Positions 1 to 8,186 of a DNA stretch of 64,000 nucleotides are shown here, piece after piece. Numbering within the stretch: position 1 is the stretch's first letter; each line of letters starts with the position of its first letter. Source of the DNA: CAWBUW01 sp963792075 (GTDB taxonomy: Bacteria > Chloroflexota > Anaerolineae > Anaerolineales > UBA4823); the NCBI GenBank assembly GCA_963792075.1, contig CAWBUW010000002.1, positions 124,001-188,000 of the forward strand, written 5' to 3'. The translations under genes were made by a program, and so were the position numbers. The notes beneath the pieces were generated by a model that saw nothing but the letters and a program-made list of their open reading frames with translations, searched no databases and was not told the DNA's origin.

Positions 1-1
1 A

Positions 2-1447
2 TGGGCGTTGATCAATTTCTGGCGTGCATTCCAGCGCACTGTAACCCGTTCCAGTAAACGCCGGATGAGCTACTTGCTGGCAGGCGCTTCTGCGCCTGCG
101 ATGGGCTCCTTCCCTTATCTCTTGTTTGGTTCTGGGTTCGCCGCCCAGCACACCTTGACCTTCTGGCTCCTGGCCACCGCCAGCAACTTATTGGTATCCG
201 TACTGTTGGTGGTGATGGCTTATTCCGTCGCATTCTTTGGAGTGTCGTGGCCGGATCGGGTGGTCAAGCGACGTTTGTTTAAATGGTTGATGCGTGGTCC
301 TGTGACAGCTTCAACTGTGTTGACGGTAACCACGATTGTCCGGCGACTGGGCGAGCGTTTTGGACAGGCTTACTCCGAAGCGGTGCCTATCTTTATGGTG
401 GGCACTTTGCTGTTGATGGAATATATGGTGACGCTGGCAGCGCCTTACTGGGAGCGCTGGCTGTTCCATGGTGGCGAACAGGCAGATGTGACCTTGCTGC
501 AATCGTTGGAAGAACGTCTGCTTACTGTGGGCGATTTGCGCCAATTCTTGGAAGCCGTCCTGACCGCGGTGTGTGACCGGCTGCAAGTGTCCAGTGCATT
601 TTTGGCCGGGTTGAGTGCGGACCAGGTGGATATGTGGGTAACGGTGGGGAACCCTTCCCTGATGCAGGAAGACCTCGCCGAAGTGCTGCTGGAACAGGTA
701 CCCAGGAATGGCCAGGATTGGCAAATGTTTGCCTGGGGAAATTACTGGTTGGTACCTTTGCATGGAAAAGATGGCATAGGGTTATTGGGGCTGCTCGGTG
801 TGCCGCGAATTCAAGAGCAGTCTTTTGTTGAGGAACAAACCGACGATTTGAAACTGCTTTCACAGCGCGCCATCCTGGCATTAGAAGACCGCAAACGCCA
901 GCAGCAAGTCGTCGCTTCGTTGGCTGCACTGACCCCCCAGGTCGATCTGATTCAACGCATGCGGGCAGCCGCACGGTATGATGGCAGCACCATGCTGGGT
1001 GATCTATCTGCCTTGAACGGACAGGGTTCTGATTTTGATAAATTGGTCCAACATGTTAAAGATGCACTCACCCATTATTGGGGTGGCCCAAAACTGACCG
1101 AAAGCCCTTTGTTGCAGCTTCAAGTCGTGCAGAGCGCCATGGAAGAGCATCAAGGAAACCCGTCCAATGCGCTGCGATCAATTCTTAAACAAGCGATTGA
1201 ACAAGTGCGTCCTGAAGGAGAAAGGCGTTTCACTGGCGAGTGGATCTTGTATAATATCCTAGAGATGAAATTCTTAGAGGGTCGCAAGGTGCGTGAAGTT
1301 GCCTCACGCCTGGCTATGTCTGAAGCGGATCTTTATCGAAAACAACGGGTGGCCATCGAAACCGTCGCCAATGCCATTTTGGAGATGGAGCAGGAGGCCC
1401 GAGAGGAGGTGGAAGAGACTGAGAAAGAGAAAACGGTTGTCCAGTAA
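2..1447 (+). CDS. Membrane sensor protein with GAF-like domain and C-terminal helix-turn-helix (5' partial)
   Basis: The reading frame is open from the window edge, so the true start lies upstream; the TTG at 8 is only the first start-like codon. The N-terminal third holds several hydrophobic segments, for example around the motifs FWLLATASNLLVSVLLVVMA and VPIFMVGTLLLMEYMV, and suggests four or five membrane helices. The middle looks like a GAF-type sensory fold. The last 70 residues are charged and contain KVREVASRLAMSEADLYRKQ, which resembles a sigma-region-4 or LuxR-type helix-turn-helix. No kinase motifs are seen. I infer a membrane-bound sensor or regulator. The ligand and output are unknown. 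It lies in the same direction as the S1 gene, 89 bases ahead of it. Confidence 0.6.
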   Translation, partial: WALINFWRAFQRTVTRSSKRRMSYLLAGASAPAMGSFPYLLFGSGFAAQHTLTFWLLATASNLLVSVLLVVMAYSVAFFGVSWPDRVVKRRLFKWLMRGPVTASTVLTVTTIVRRLGERFGQAYSEAVPIFMVGTLLLMEYMVTLAAPYWERWLFHGGEQADVTLLQSLEERLLTVGDLRQFLEAVLTAVCDRLQVSSAFLAGLSADQVDMWVTVGNPSLMQEDLAEVLLEQVPRNGQDWQMFAWGNYWLVPLHGKDGIGLLGLLGVPRIQEQSFVEEQTDDLKLLSQRAILALEDRKRQQQVVASLAALTPQVDLIQRMRAAARYDGSTMLGDLSALNGQGSDFDKLVQHVKDALTHYWGGPKLTESPLLQLQVVQSAMEEHQGNPSNALRSILKQAIEQVRPEGERRFTGEWILYNILEMKFLEGRKVREVASRLAMSEADLYRKQRVAIETVANAILEMEQEAREEVEETEKEKTVVQ

Positions 1448-1536
1448 CCCTATTCGGTTCGGGGGGATTTCTACTGCCTTTGGCAGGGGAAACCGGACCT
1501 GGCTGGGGAATTTTAAGCACGCGAGGTAAATTAAAG

Positions 1537-2517
1537 GTGAGCAGTAAACCTTCATATCACGAAATTGAAGAGATACCCTCAAAGGATGAGGCCTGGTGGG
1601 CAGCGTTGTTGGCCGAAGAAGAAAAGCACAATGTTTCATCCGGTTACCGGCCCACGATTGGTCATCACCCAGAGCAAAAAGAAACAAGTAACCATTTACC
1701 AGTCAAACAGCCTGTAGTAGATTGGGATTATGCACAGCAGTTATTTCACGATGATCATTCTGTGATGCTGGCAGTTTCAGGCTTCAATCGGGGAGGGCTG
1801 TTGGTGGATGGGGGAAATCTGCACGGTTTTGTCCCGATTTCTCATCTGGTGCAAATCGCCTGTGATGCCGGGGATGAGGAACGGGAGACGGTGCTGTCCG
1901 ACTATGTAGGCAGGTCGGTTGAACTGAAAGTGATCGAGTGTGATCCGGAGCGCGGCCGGGTGGTTTTCTCGGAGCGGGCTGCTCAGGCAGCTTCTGGCCG
2001 GCGCAACCAACTCCTGGGAGAATTGAGAGCCGGCGAATGTGTGCGCGGCGTGGTTACCAATATCACGGATTTCGGTGTTTTTGTCGATTTGGGTGGGGTC
2101 GAAGGGCTGATTTATGTTTCAGAAATCTCCTGGGGGCGGGTCAATCACCCAGCAGATGTGGTTCAGGTCGGGGAGGAAGTGACTGCGTATATCATCAGCC
2201 TGGATAAAGACCGCTCGAGGATTGCGCTAAGCTTGAAGCGTTTGTGCTCCAATCCCTGGGAAACGGCAGACCAACGTTATTATATTGACCAGATCGTTGA
2301 TGTTGTTATCACCAGTGTAGTCCCTTATGGGGCTTTTGCCCGCCTTGAAGAAGGGCTCGATGGCTTGATCCATATCACCGAAATGGAACAATGCGGCTTT
2401 GGGTTGGATGCTCTGAAATCGTTAGAGGGGAAGCTGGTGAAAGCCCGCATCTTGCACATTGATCCTTCTCGCCAGCGCCTGGGTCTTAGTTTGAACGGAG
2501 TCAATTCCCTATCGTAA
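1537..2517 (+). CDS. S1 RNA-binding domain protein (short ribosomal protein S1 homologue)
   Basis: About 326 residues with three S1 (OB-fold) repeats after a 60-residue unstructured N-terminus. The second repeat is the most typical (VVTNITDFGVFVDLGGVEGL, then YVSEISW); the third has VVPYGAFARLEEGLDGLIHI; the first is divergent. S1 repeats bind single-stranded RNA, and proteins of this size act in translation initiation or RNA turnover. The GTG at 1537 is preferred over the TTG at 1480 because a GAGG sequence lies about ten bases before it. The stop codon is followed directly by the ATG of comEA (TAAATG), so the two genes are probably co-transcribed. It is shorter than the four-to-six-repeat S1 of proteobacteria. 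Confidence 0.85.
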   Translation: MSSKPSYHEIEEIPSKDEAWWAALLAEEEKHNVSSGYRPTIGHHPEQKETSNHLPVKQPVVDWDYAQQLFHDDHSVMLAVSGFNRGGLLVDGGNLHGFVPISHLVQIACDAGDEERETVLSDYVGRSVELKVIECDPERGRVVFSERAAQAASGRRNQLLGELRAGECVRGVVTNITDFGVFVDLGGVEGLIYVSEISWGRVNHPADVVQVGEEVTAYIISLDKDRSRIALSLKRLCSNPWETADQRYYIDQIVDVVITSVVPYGAFARLEEGLDGLIHITEMEQCGFGLDALKSLEGKLVKARILHIDPSRQRLGLSLNGVNSLS

Positions 2518-3087
2518 ATGAAAACAGCCTGGGCGGTCGCATTCGGCGTGGTCATGGGCCTGTTAGGGGCAGGGTTGCTGCTGTTGTTAGGTCGCCAGCC
2601 TGGCGGAACACCGATCAAGCTCCAACCACCGCCTTCTCCCGCGCCTATCCAGGTGCATGTTATCGGAGCAGTTAACCAACCGGGGATTTATGCATTACCC
2701 GCCGAAAGCCGGGTTCAAGATGCTGTCCTGGCTGCTGGGGGGTTCACCCCCCTGGCCGATTCGCAGGCGCTCAACCTGGCTGCTTTTGTGCAGGATGGCG
2801 GGCGCATTTTCGTGCCTGCGCTCGCCACCTCAACACCGCTCGTCCTTTCTGGTGGCTCAAGGCAGCCATCTCAGCAGAATATCATTCTTGTAGACATCAA
2901 CATGGCTACTCAGGCCGAATTGGAATCCCTGCCCGAGATTGGACCGGAAACGGCGGAGAAAATCCTGGAATACCGCCAACAACATGGGGCATTCCAGACT
3001 GTGGAAGAGATTATGGATGTGCCCGGGATCGGCCCGAAAACCTTTGAAACGATCCGGGACCTGATTACGATCGGAACGATTCCTTGA
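2518..3087 (+). CDS. comEA: ComEA-like competence DNA-binding protein
   Basis: A 189-residue protein with one N-terminal membrane anchor (about residues 5-25), a SLBB domain (VHVIGAVNQPGIYALP) and a C-terminal double helix-hairpin-helix (INMATQAELESLPEIGPETA, then VPGIGPKTFETIRDLI). This order is the classical ComEA architecture; ComEA binds incoming double-stranded DNA outside the membrane during transformation. No comEC follows; the next gene is convergent and its stop lies one base away, so there is no room for a terminator hairpin. The partners for DNA uptake must be elsewhere. Confidence 0.9.
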   Translation: MKTAWAVAFGVVMGLLGAGLLLLLGRQPGGTPIKLQPPPSPAPIQVHVIGAVNQPGIYALPAESRVQDAVLAAGGFTPLADSQALNLAAFVQDGGRIFVPALATSTPLVLSGGSRQPSQQNIILVDINMATQAELESLPEIGPETAEKILEYRQQHGAFQTVEEIMDVPGIGPKTFETIRDLITIGTIP

Positions 3088-3088
3088 T

Positions 3089-4811
3089 TCAGGGTATTTT
3101 GGGCTCTTTAACCGCCCACTGGCTGGCGTTGAAAATTATTTTTAAGAAATCTGCGCGTTCCAGAGGTGTAGTCAGCCGGTTCTTGGCCAGGTCCACCCAG
3201 GAAATGGAGATCAGGCGGGTGCTGATGTACCTTCCATCGTAGAAAATGTGCCAGTCAATAAAAGCGCGGTCTAATTCGGGACCGGGATAGAAGCGGTACT
3301 GGTCGAAGAACAGATTCCCCAATCCATAATGGATGAAAGAGTCACCCAGGAAGGTCATCCCGTGCGGCTGGTGGGCCTGGCTGCCGCTGACGATCACTGC
3401 GCCCGCCGCAGCGACGCGCTGCATATCCGCTTTAAGCTTGGGATCAGGATCGTAAGCATCATATTCCACATGCTGGAAGGTGGCGATCACCAGGTATCCC
3501 TCCGCTTTCAGGCGGGCAATTTCTGATGACATCCAGTCGAGGTCACAGGCAACCGCACCGGGGTACGTCTCGCTGGCGGTAGCATAAAAAGCAACACCTT
3601 TCGCGTTGCAGCCGATAAAGGCAATGTGGTTGCCGTTGTGCTCAAAAGTGACCGCCTGGCGAGCTTCTATCGAATTCGCGCCGCCGCCGTAATATGGAAT
3701 GCCCTTCTCCTTATAGATTGCCAGGGTTTCCTGCATGGCTTCGATGCCATAATCGCCAAAGTGATCCCCCGTCAACTCGACCACGTCCATGCCCACATCC
3801 TCGAGGAGAGCCATATAAGATGGTGGGCTGCAGAAGCGGATTTCAGAAGGATAAAGCACAGGCTTGGGACATTGGCTGTAAAAGGGGATCTCATTGCTGA
3901 TATGGGTGATATCGGCGCTGCGCAGCAGCGCGCCGGTCTCTTCGGCAGGATACAAAATGCCTTTGGCATCCATGGTAATGGCGGTGCCCCGCACCAGTGC
4001 GGTGACCCCTGTGAGCGCTACACGAGTTCATCTTGCTCTCATCCAGGTTGCTGGCCGGCATGCTGATCTGCTGAACCTCCGCGGGCAGCTTTGCAGAAGA
4101 AGCTGCTTTGACAGCCAAAGATACGGTCAGCGGATAGGTTTTAGGGTCGAAGGATGGGTCAAAGGGGGTGACACCATCGATTTCGAGCACTTTCCATCGC
4201 GGCTGTAATGCTTCGAAGGGGATGATTGCCCAGGATGGCTGGTTTCCCCAGGCGTAAGCGAGCAGCTCTTCGGGTTTCAGCACGGTGGTCACGCCTTGGG
4301 CCGGCGGCCCCCAGGTCAAACCGATCATTTGATAGGTATTTTCGTCGAGAAGTAAAGGACGGTTATTGAACAGGCCAGGTTTAAGGCCTGCCCAGAAATC
4401 CTTTAAATCGCTCGCCGAGATCCCATCTGGAATGGTTGGGAAAGGAGCCACCAGGGCAAAAATCCACTGGCTTGCCGGGTTGCCTGTCCCCACTTCCAGT
4501 CTGTAATTGGCAGTGGCAAGGCGCTCTGTGGGCAGGAAGTTAGGTGGAAGAGAAAGGTTATCTATAATCTTCTGGGGTACGTAGGGAGCAGTCCATAAGA
4601 AATAGACTGGCTCGGGAGTGTCAATAGGCGTTGCAGATGGCAGGGGCGTGGCTGTGGCTAGGGGAGCTTGCGTTGCAGTTGCGCTCGGCGGCGCTGAGGG
4701 TGTCGCCTGGGTGGAGTTATCGAACGCAGACAGACCCTCGCAGCCTGAGAGCAGGAAGCTAAGGAATAGAAGCCAACTGACAAAAGTTGAGGCTTTCGCT
4801 GATATTCTCAT
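3089..4811 (-). pseudogene. CapA-family (poly-gamma-glutamate synthesis type) lipoprotein, split by a frameshift
   Basis: Two overlapping frames encode one CapA-family protein. The N-terminal part (4811 down to about 4030) begins with a lipoprotein signal (lipobox LLSGC), a Ser/Thr/Pro linker and a domain of unknown fold. The C-terminal part (about 4027 to 3089) is the CapA metallophosphatase-like domain, with VALTGVTALVRGTA, NEIPFY, ELTGDHFGDYG and SGSQAHQPHG. Removing one base from the TT at 4027-4028 joins the frames exactly at SKM-TRVALTGVTALVRG. The ATG overlaps the stop of the upstream folate enzyme (ATGA). It is either a recent pseudogene or a one-base assembly error; both halves are otherwise free of stops, which favours an error or a very young mutation. 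Confidence 0.8.
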
Positions 4812-6358
4812 GCGAGTGAAATTCCTCCTCGCGCCTGGATGTTCTGGCGGATTTTATTTTCCAGGCTGCTCGCCCGCTGTTCGAGGCTGGCAAGCTCGGC
4901 CAACAAAGGAGCTACGGCTGCCTGGTTTTGCAGAGAAGCCGCGTTGATACGCACGTTCAGCCCTGCACCGGTCAAGGCTGCTCGAGCCAGCGCCCCGCCG
5001 CTTCCGGCATCGCTGATGGCGTTGGTGTTACCCAGGCTGGTGGCCTGTACAGCCAGCTCCAGCACCTGGACGGCCATGCGCGCCACTTCCAAGGGGACCT
5101 GTGCGGCTGCCAGCGTGGCTTGTTCAATGGCTTCCTGGCGTTTCTGTTCCTGGTCGGGAGATTCTTTCGGGAGCTTAAAGGCGGCCATTACCTGGTTGAA
5201 GGCAGCCGCATCGCGTTCCACGGCAGCGGTCAGGTCCAGGCGGAGTTGGTCCGCTTTTTCAATCATGAGAAGCATTTGGGGCTCAACCGCAGCATATTTC
5301 TTTTTGCCCAGGGTTACCCGCCCGACCATGGCGGTCAATGCCGCCGCGGCAGCTCCGCTGAAAGCGGCGGCGGAACCTCCGCCGGGGGTCGGAGCGGCCG
5401 ATGCCAGGTCGTCCAAGAAACCCGTGGCGGGCGCTGGGGGCTTGGGGGCCGTAGAGCCTTGCATCGCTGCATACATGCGGCTTTCCAGGATTTGATCGGG
5501 TTCGAACTGATCTAACTGCAGGTACCATTGAGCGCAGTCGACCAGCGCCGCTTGCGGGATCAGGCCGACCAGCTCGCTGTGATGGATGCCTACGCCATAC
5601 CGCTCCGCCTCCCGGCGGATCATTTCGACGACACGGTAAACGGGAGAGCCGGTGTAATTGGTCAGGTTCATAGAGACCTGGGCGCGGCCCTCTACCAGCA
5701 TGCCGAGTGCTTTAATATAGCGTAGACCACCGCTTGAATTGCGTATAGCTTTAGCGATGCGTTTGGCGATGGACAGGTCCGCCGTAGTCAGGTAGACATT
5801 GAAGGCAACCAGCGGGTACCTGGCGCCAATGATGGCTGCTCCGGCGGTGCCGACCCGGGCTGGCCCAAAATCGGGTTGGCGCTCGGGATTGGTGGCGATT
5901 TCAGTTTTCAGGGCTTCATACTGGCCGCGGCGGACATCTTCCAGGTTTTGGCGTTCGGGACGCGTGGCGGCTTGCTCGTACAGGTAAACAGGGATCTCTA
6001 ATTCTCGCCCGACGCGCTCACCCAGTCGACGCGCGATTGCCACGCAGTCTTCCATGCTGGCGCCAGAAATTGGCACGAAGGGGACTACATCCGTAGCGCC
6101 CAGGCGCGGGTGTGACCCCGTGTGTTCGTCCAGGTTAATCAGCTTGGCTGCCGTGGCAATCGAGCGGAAAGCAGCTTCTTCGATCGCTTGAGGCGGACCA
6201 ACAAAAGTGAGGACGGTACGGTTGTGATCGTTATCGGAATGGCGGTCGAGGAGATGGACTCCCGCTTGAGACTTGATAGCCGCGATAATAGCTTCCACAA
6301 CTTCTGGCCGGCGAGCTTCGGAATAATTAGGGATACATTCGATAATTTGTTCGGTCAT
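4808..6358 (-). CDS. Glutamate formimidoyltransferase / formimidoyltetrahydrofolate cyclodeaminase fusion
   Basis: Residues 1 to about 300 form the formiminotransferase part (IECIPNYSEAR, DRHSDNDHNRTVLTFVG, HTGSHPRLGATDVVPFVP, NLTNYTGSPVYRVVE). Residues about 312-516 form the cyclodeaminase part (FLDDLASAAPTPGGGSAAAF, AVERDAAAFNQVM). The fusion moves a formimino group from formiminoglutamate to tetrahydrofolate and then deaminates it to methenyl-THF, as in the animal FTCD enzyme. The 516-residue length is close to that of the fused family. No histidine-degradation genes are adjacent. The CapA-family gene downstream overlaps by four bases. A TATAAT-like box on the minus strand (6411-6416) lies about 50 bases upstream of the start, with no good -35; the -35 position falls inside the arm of a long palindrome. 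Confidence 0.93.
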   Translation of the reverse strand: MTEQIIECIPNYSEARRPEVVEAIIAAIKSQAGVHLLDRHSDNDHNRTVLTFVGPPQAIEEAAFRSIATAAKLINLDEHTGSHPRLGATDVVPFVPISGASMEDCVAIARRLGERVGRELEIPVYLYEQAATRPERQNLEDVRRGQYEALKTEIATNPERQPDFGPARVGTAGAAIIGARYPLVAFNVYLTTADLSIAKRIAKAIRNSSGGLRYIKALGMLVEGRAQVSMNLTNYTGSPVYRVVEMIRREAERYGVGIHHSELVGLIPQAALVDCAQWYLQLDQFEPDQILESRMYAAMQGSTAPKPPAPATGFLDDLASAAPTPGGGSAAAFSGAAAAALTAMVGRVTLGKKKYAAVEPQMLLMIEKADQLRLDLTAAVERDAAAFNQVMAAFKLPKESPDQEQKRQEAIEQATLAAAQVPLEVARMAVQVLELAVQATSLGNTNAISDAGSGGALARAALTGAGLNVRINAASLQNQAAVAPLLAELASLEQRASSLENKIRQNIQARGGISLA

Positions 6359-6427
6359 TTTTTATTTTTCCTGAGGTAACAGAATTTCTGGGTTTGGCAC
6401 GCACCTTGCAATTATACTCATTTGGAG

Positions 6428-6480
6428 GGGGGTTTGGGATTGTTGCTGTGGCTTTGCCACAGCAACAATCCCAAACCCCC
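6428..6480. repeat. Perfect 25-bp palindrome with TTT loop between divergent genes
   Basis: The left arm 6428-6452 and right arm 6456-6480 are exact reverse complements, with loop TTT at 6453-6455 (centre GGC-TTT-GCC). The 5' arm is G/T-rich (GGGGGTTTGGG start). It sits between the starts of two divergent genes, so it cannot serve as a terminator for either. It belongs to the palindrome set listed across the window, and is followed by a C-rich/G-rich module. Confidence 0.9.
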
Positions 6481-6494
6481 AATTTCCTCTTTCA

Positions 6495-6523
6495 CCCCGC
6501 CCTGGGGCGGGGCAGGGGCGGGG
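6495..6523 (+). other. C-rich/G-rich hairpin overlapping a four-tract G-quadruplex motif
   Basis: CCCCGCC at 6495-6501 can pair with GGCGGGG at 6506-6512. From 6504 the + strand reads four GGGG tracts separated by C, CA and C (6504-6523), a perfect intramolecular G-quadruplex motif. It lies 17 bases upstream of the -35 box of the 6614 gene. A near-identical arrangement is at 24905-24939. Confidence 0.75.
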
Positions 6524-6539
6524 ATGACTTTTGGATAGG

Positions 6540-6568
6540 TTGATTTGCAAACTCATTCAGGGTAGAAT
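6540..6568 (+). promoter_or_regulatory. Sigma-70-type promoter of the LysM/M23 lipoprotein operon
   Basis: TTGATT (6540-6545), a 17-base spacer, TAGAAT (6563-6568). The start codon at 6614 follows 45 bases later with GGAAGG as ribosome binding site. Confidence 0.55.
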
Positions 6569-6613
6569 GCTTGGTTGATTGACCTCTGGGTTAGATTAAC
6601 GGAAGGCAAACAA

Positions 6614-8155
6614 ATGCGCTGGAAAAAGTGGTGGCTGGCTGGGTGGATAGCTGTGTTGTGGATCGCCGCGATGGCCTGCACGCGGGGTGCACCGTCTGTG
6701 GCACCTTGGGAGGGGCCCTCAACATCACAGGTACCCGGTGTGGAACCTGCGATTGTTGGATCCTCATCTGCGCTCCTACCTACTCCGATGTCAGATTTGC
6801 CCATTTTGACCCCCACACCGGATACAGCACACACGCTGCCTGAGGTGCGCACGGAGGAGGATCAATACGTGGTGCAGTTTGGGGATACCCTGGCGGTGGT
6901 TGCACGCAAGCACCAGACGAGCGTGGAAGCTCTGATTGCAGCGAACCAACTATCCAATCCAGACTACCTGGAGGTGGGACAGGTGTTGGTGATCCCTGCA
7001 CCGCTGCCAGGACAGGGTGACACGGGCTTTAAGGTGATCCCGGACTCGGAGTTGGTGTATGGCCCTGCCAGCGCAGGGTTTGACGTGACGGCTTTTGTGG
7101 AGCGTTATGACAGTTTTCTGCTCGCTTATTCGGAAGATGTAGACGGGCGCTTGACGCGCGGCCCTCAGATTATCGAGCGCGTGGCGCAAGATTATTCGGT
7201 GAACCCGCGTTTGCTGCTGGCAGTGCTGGAATACCAATCGGGTTGGGTGACCCAGGCCAATCCCTCACCTGAAAAGCGCGAGACTCCGATCCTGGTGGCC
7301 GAGAGTTGGCGGAAAGGGTTGTATCTTCGGCTTAGTTGGGCAGCTAATAGTTTGAACCGGGGCTATTACTTATGGCGCGCACAAGGGATCGGCGGCTGGA
7401 CGCTTCCGGATGGTGAAATGGTGCCGGCAAATGCGACGATTAATGCCGGTACGGCGGGTGTGCAATATCTGTTTTCGCTGATCTATACCCGTTCAGACTG
7501 GGAACGTGCCGTAAGCGCAGATGGCCTGCAGGCAGTTTACCAGGGTTTCTTTGGCTACCCTTTCCATTGGGCAGTAGAGCCTCTTGTACCGGCTGGGATT
7601 AGCCAGCCTGAAATGCAGCTTCCTTTTGATCCAGGCCAGGAGTGGGTCTTTACCGGAGGGCCTCATGGCGGCTGGGCAGATGGTTCTGCCTGGGCTGCGC
7701 TGGATTTTGCCCCGCCTACCCTGGGTTGTGTCAGCAGCGATGCCTGGGTGGTCGCTGTTGCGGATGGTCGTATCGTACGCGCGGACCAGGGTGCAGTGAT
7801 CCAGGATTTGGATTTGTCTGGACCAAATACCAACGATGGCATGGAACAGACAGGTTGGGTGGTGCTCTATATGCACGTGGAGAAGCGAGACCGGGTGCAA
7901 GCTGGAGCATATGTGCGCGCCGGTGAACGGATTGGTCACCCTTCCTGTGAAGGCGGTTATTCCACTGGTACGCATTTGCACCTGGCGCGGCGGTATAATG
8001 GAGAGTGGATCTCCGCAGACGGAGATCTGCCCTTTCGATTAGATGGTTGGGTATCCATGGGGGCAGGACGAGAGTATGATGGTTACCTGGAACAAGACGG
8101 GAGATATATTGTAGCCTTGGAAGGTATCCAGTCAGAAAATATGATCACGCGTTGA
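6614..8155 (+). CDS. LysM-M23 lipoprotein, paralogue 1
   Basis: A 513-residue lipoprotein: signal MRWKKWWLAGW with lipobox AAMAC, a Thr/Pro linker, one LysM domain (YVVQFGDTLAVVARKHQTSV), a helical middle domain containing VNPRLLLAVLEYQSGW, and a C-terminal LytM/M23-like domain (GGPHGGWADG, ALDFAPP, YMHVE, GTHLHLAR). LysM binds peptidoglycan glycan; M23 domains cut peptide cross-links. The middle domain recalls transglycosylase folds by its Glu-containing helix, but this is inference. ATG 6614 is chosen over the TTG at 6575 because it has GGAAGG eight bases upstream and gives a proper signal peptide. It heads a run of four envelope genes. Confidence 0.85.
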   Translation: MRWKKWWLAGWIAVLWIAAMACTRGAPSVAPWEGPSTSQVPGVEPAIVGSSSALLPTPMSDLPILTPTPDTAHTLPEVRTEEDQYVVQFGDTLAVVARKHQTSVEALIAANQLSNPDYLEVGQVLVIPAPLPGQGDTGFKVIPDSELVYGPASAGFDVTAFVERYDSFLLAYSEDVDGRLTRGPQIIERVAQDYSVNPRLLLAVLEYQSGWVTQANPSPEKRETPILVAESWRKGLYLRLSWAANSLNRGYYLWRAQGIGGWTLPDGEMVPANATINAGTAGVQYLFSLIYTRSDWERAVSADGLQAVYQGFFGYPFHWAVEPLVPAGISQPEMQLPFDPGQEWVFTGGPHGGWADGSAWAALDFAPPTLGCVSSDAWVVAVADGRIVRADQGAVIQDLDLSGPNTNDGMEQTGWVVLYMHVEKRDRVQAGAYVRAGERIGHPSCEGGYSTGTHLHLARRYNGEWISADGDLPFRLDGWVSMGAGREYDGYLEQDGRYIVALEGIQSENMITR

Positions 8156-8186
8156 TTAGATTGCCACCTGAGGTAAAAGTACTGGT

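Noticed and set aside
4839..5515. Two long + strand frames of 218 and 195 residues
   Set aside because: Antisense shadows of the cyclodeaminase domain; Ala/Ser-rich without any motif.
6428..6480. Long palindrome as Rho-independent terminator
   Set aside because: It lies between the 5' ends of divergent genes and has no T-run; terminator function was kept only for 48790-48831, 41504-41554 and 29895-29937.
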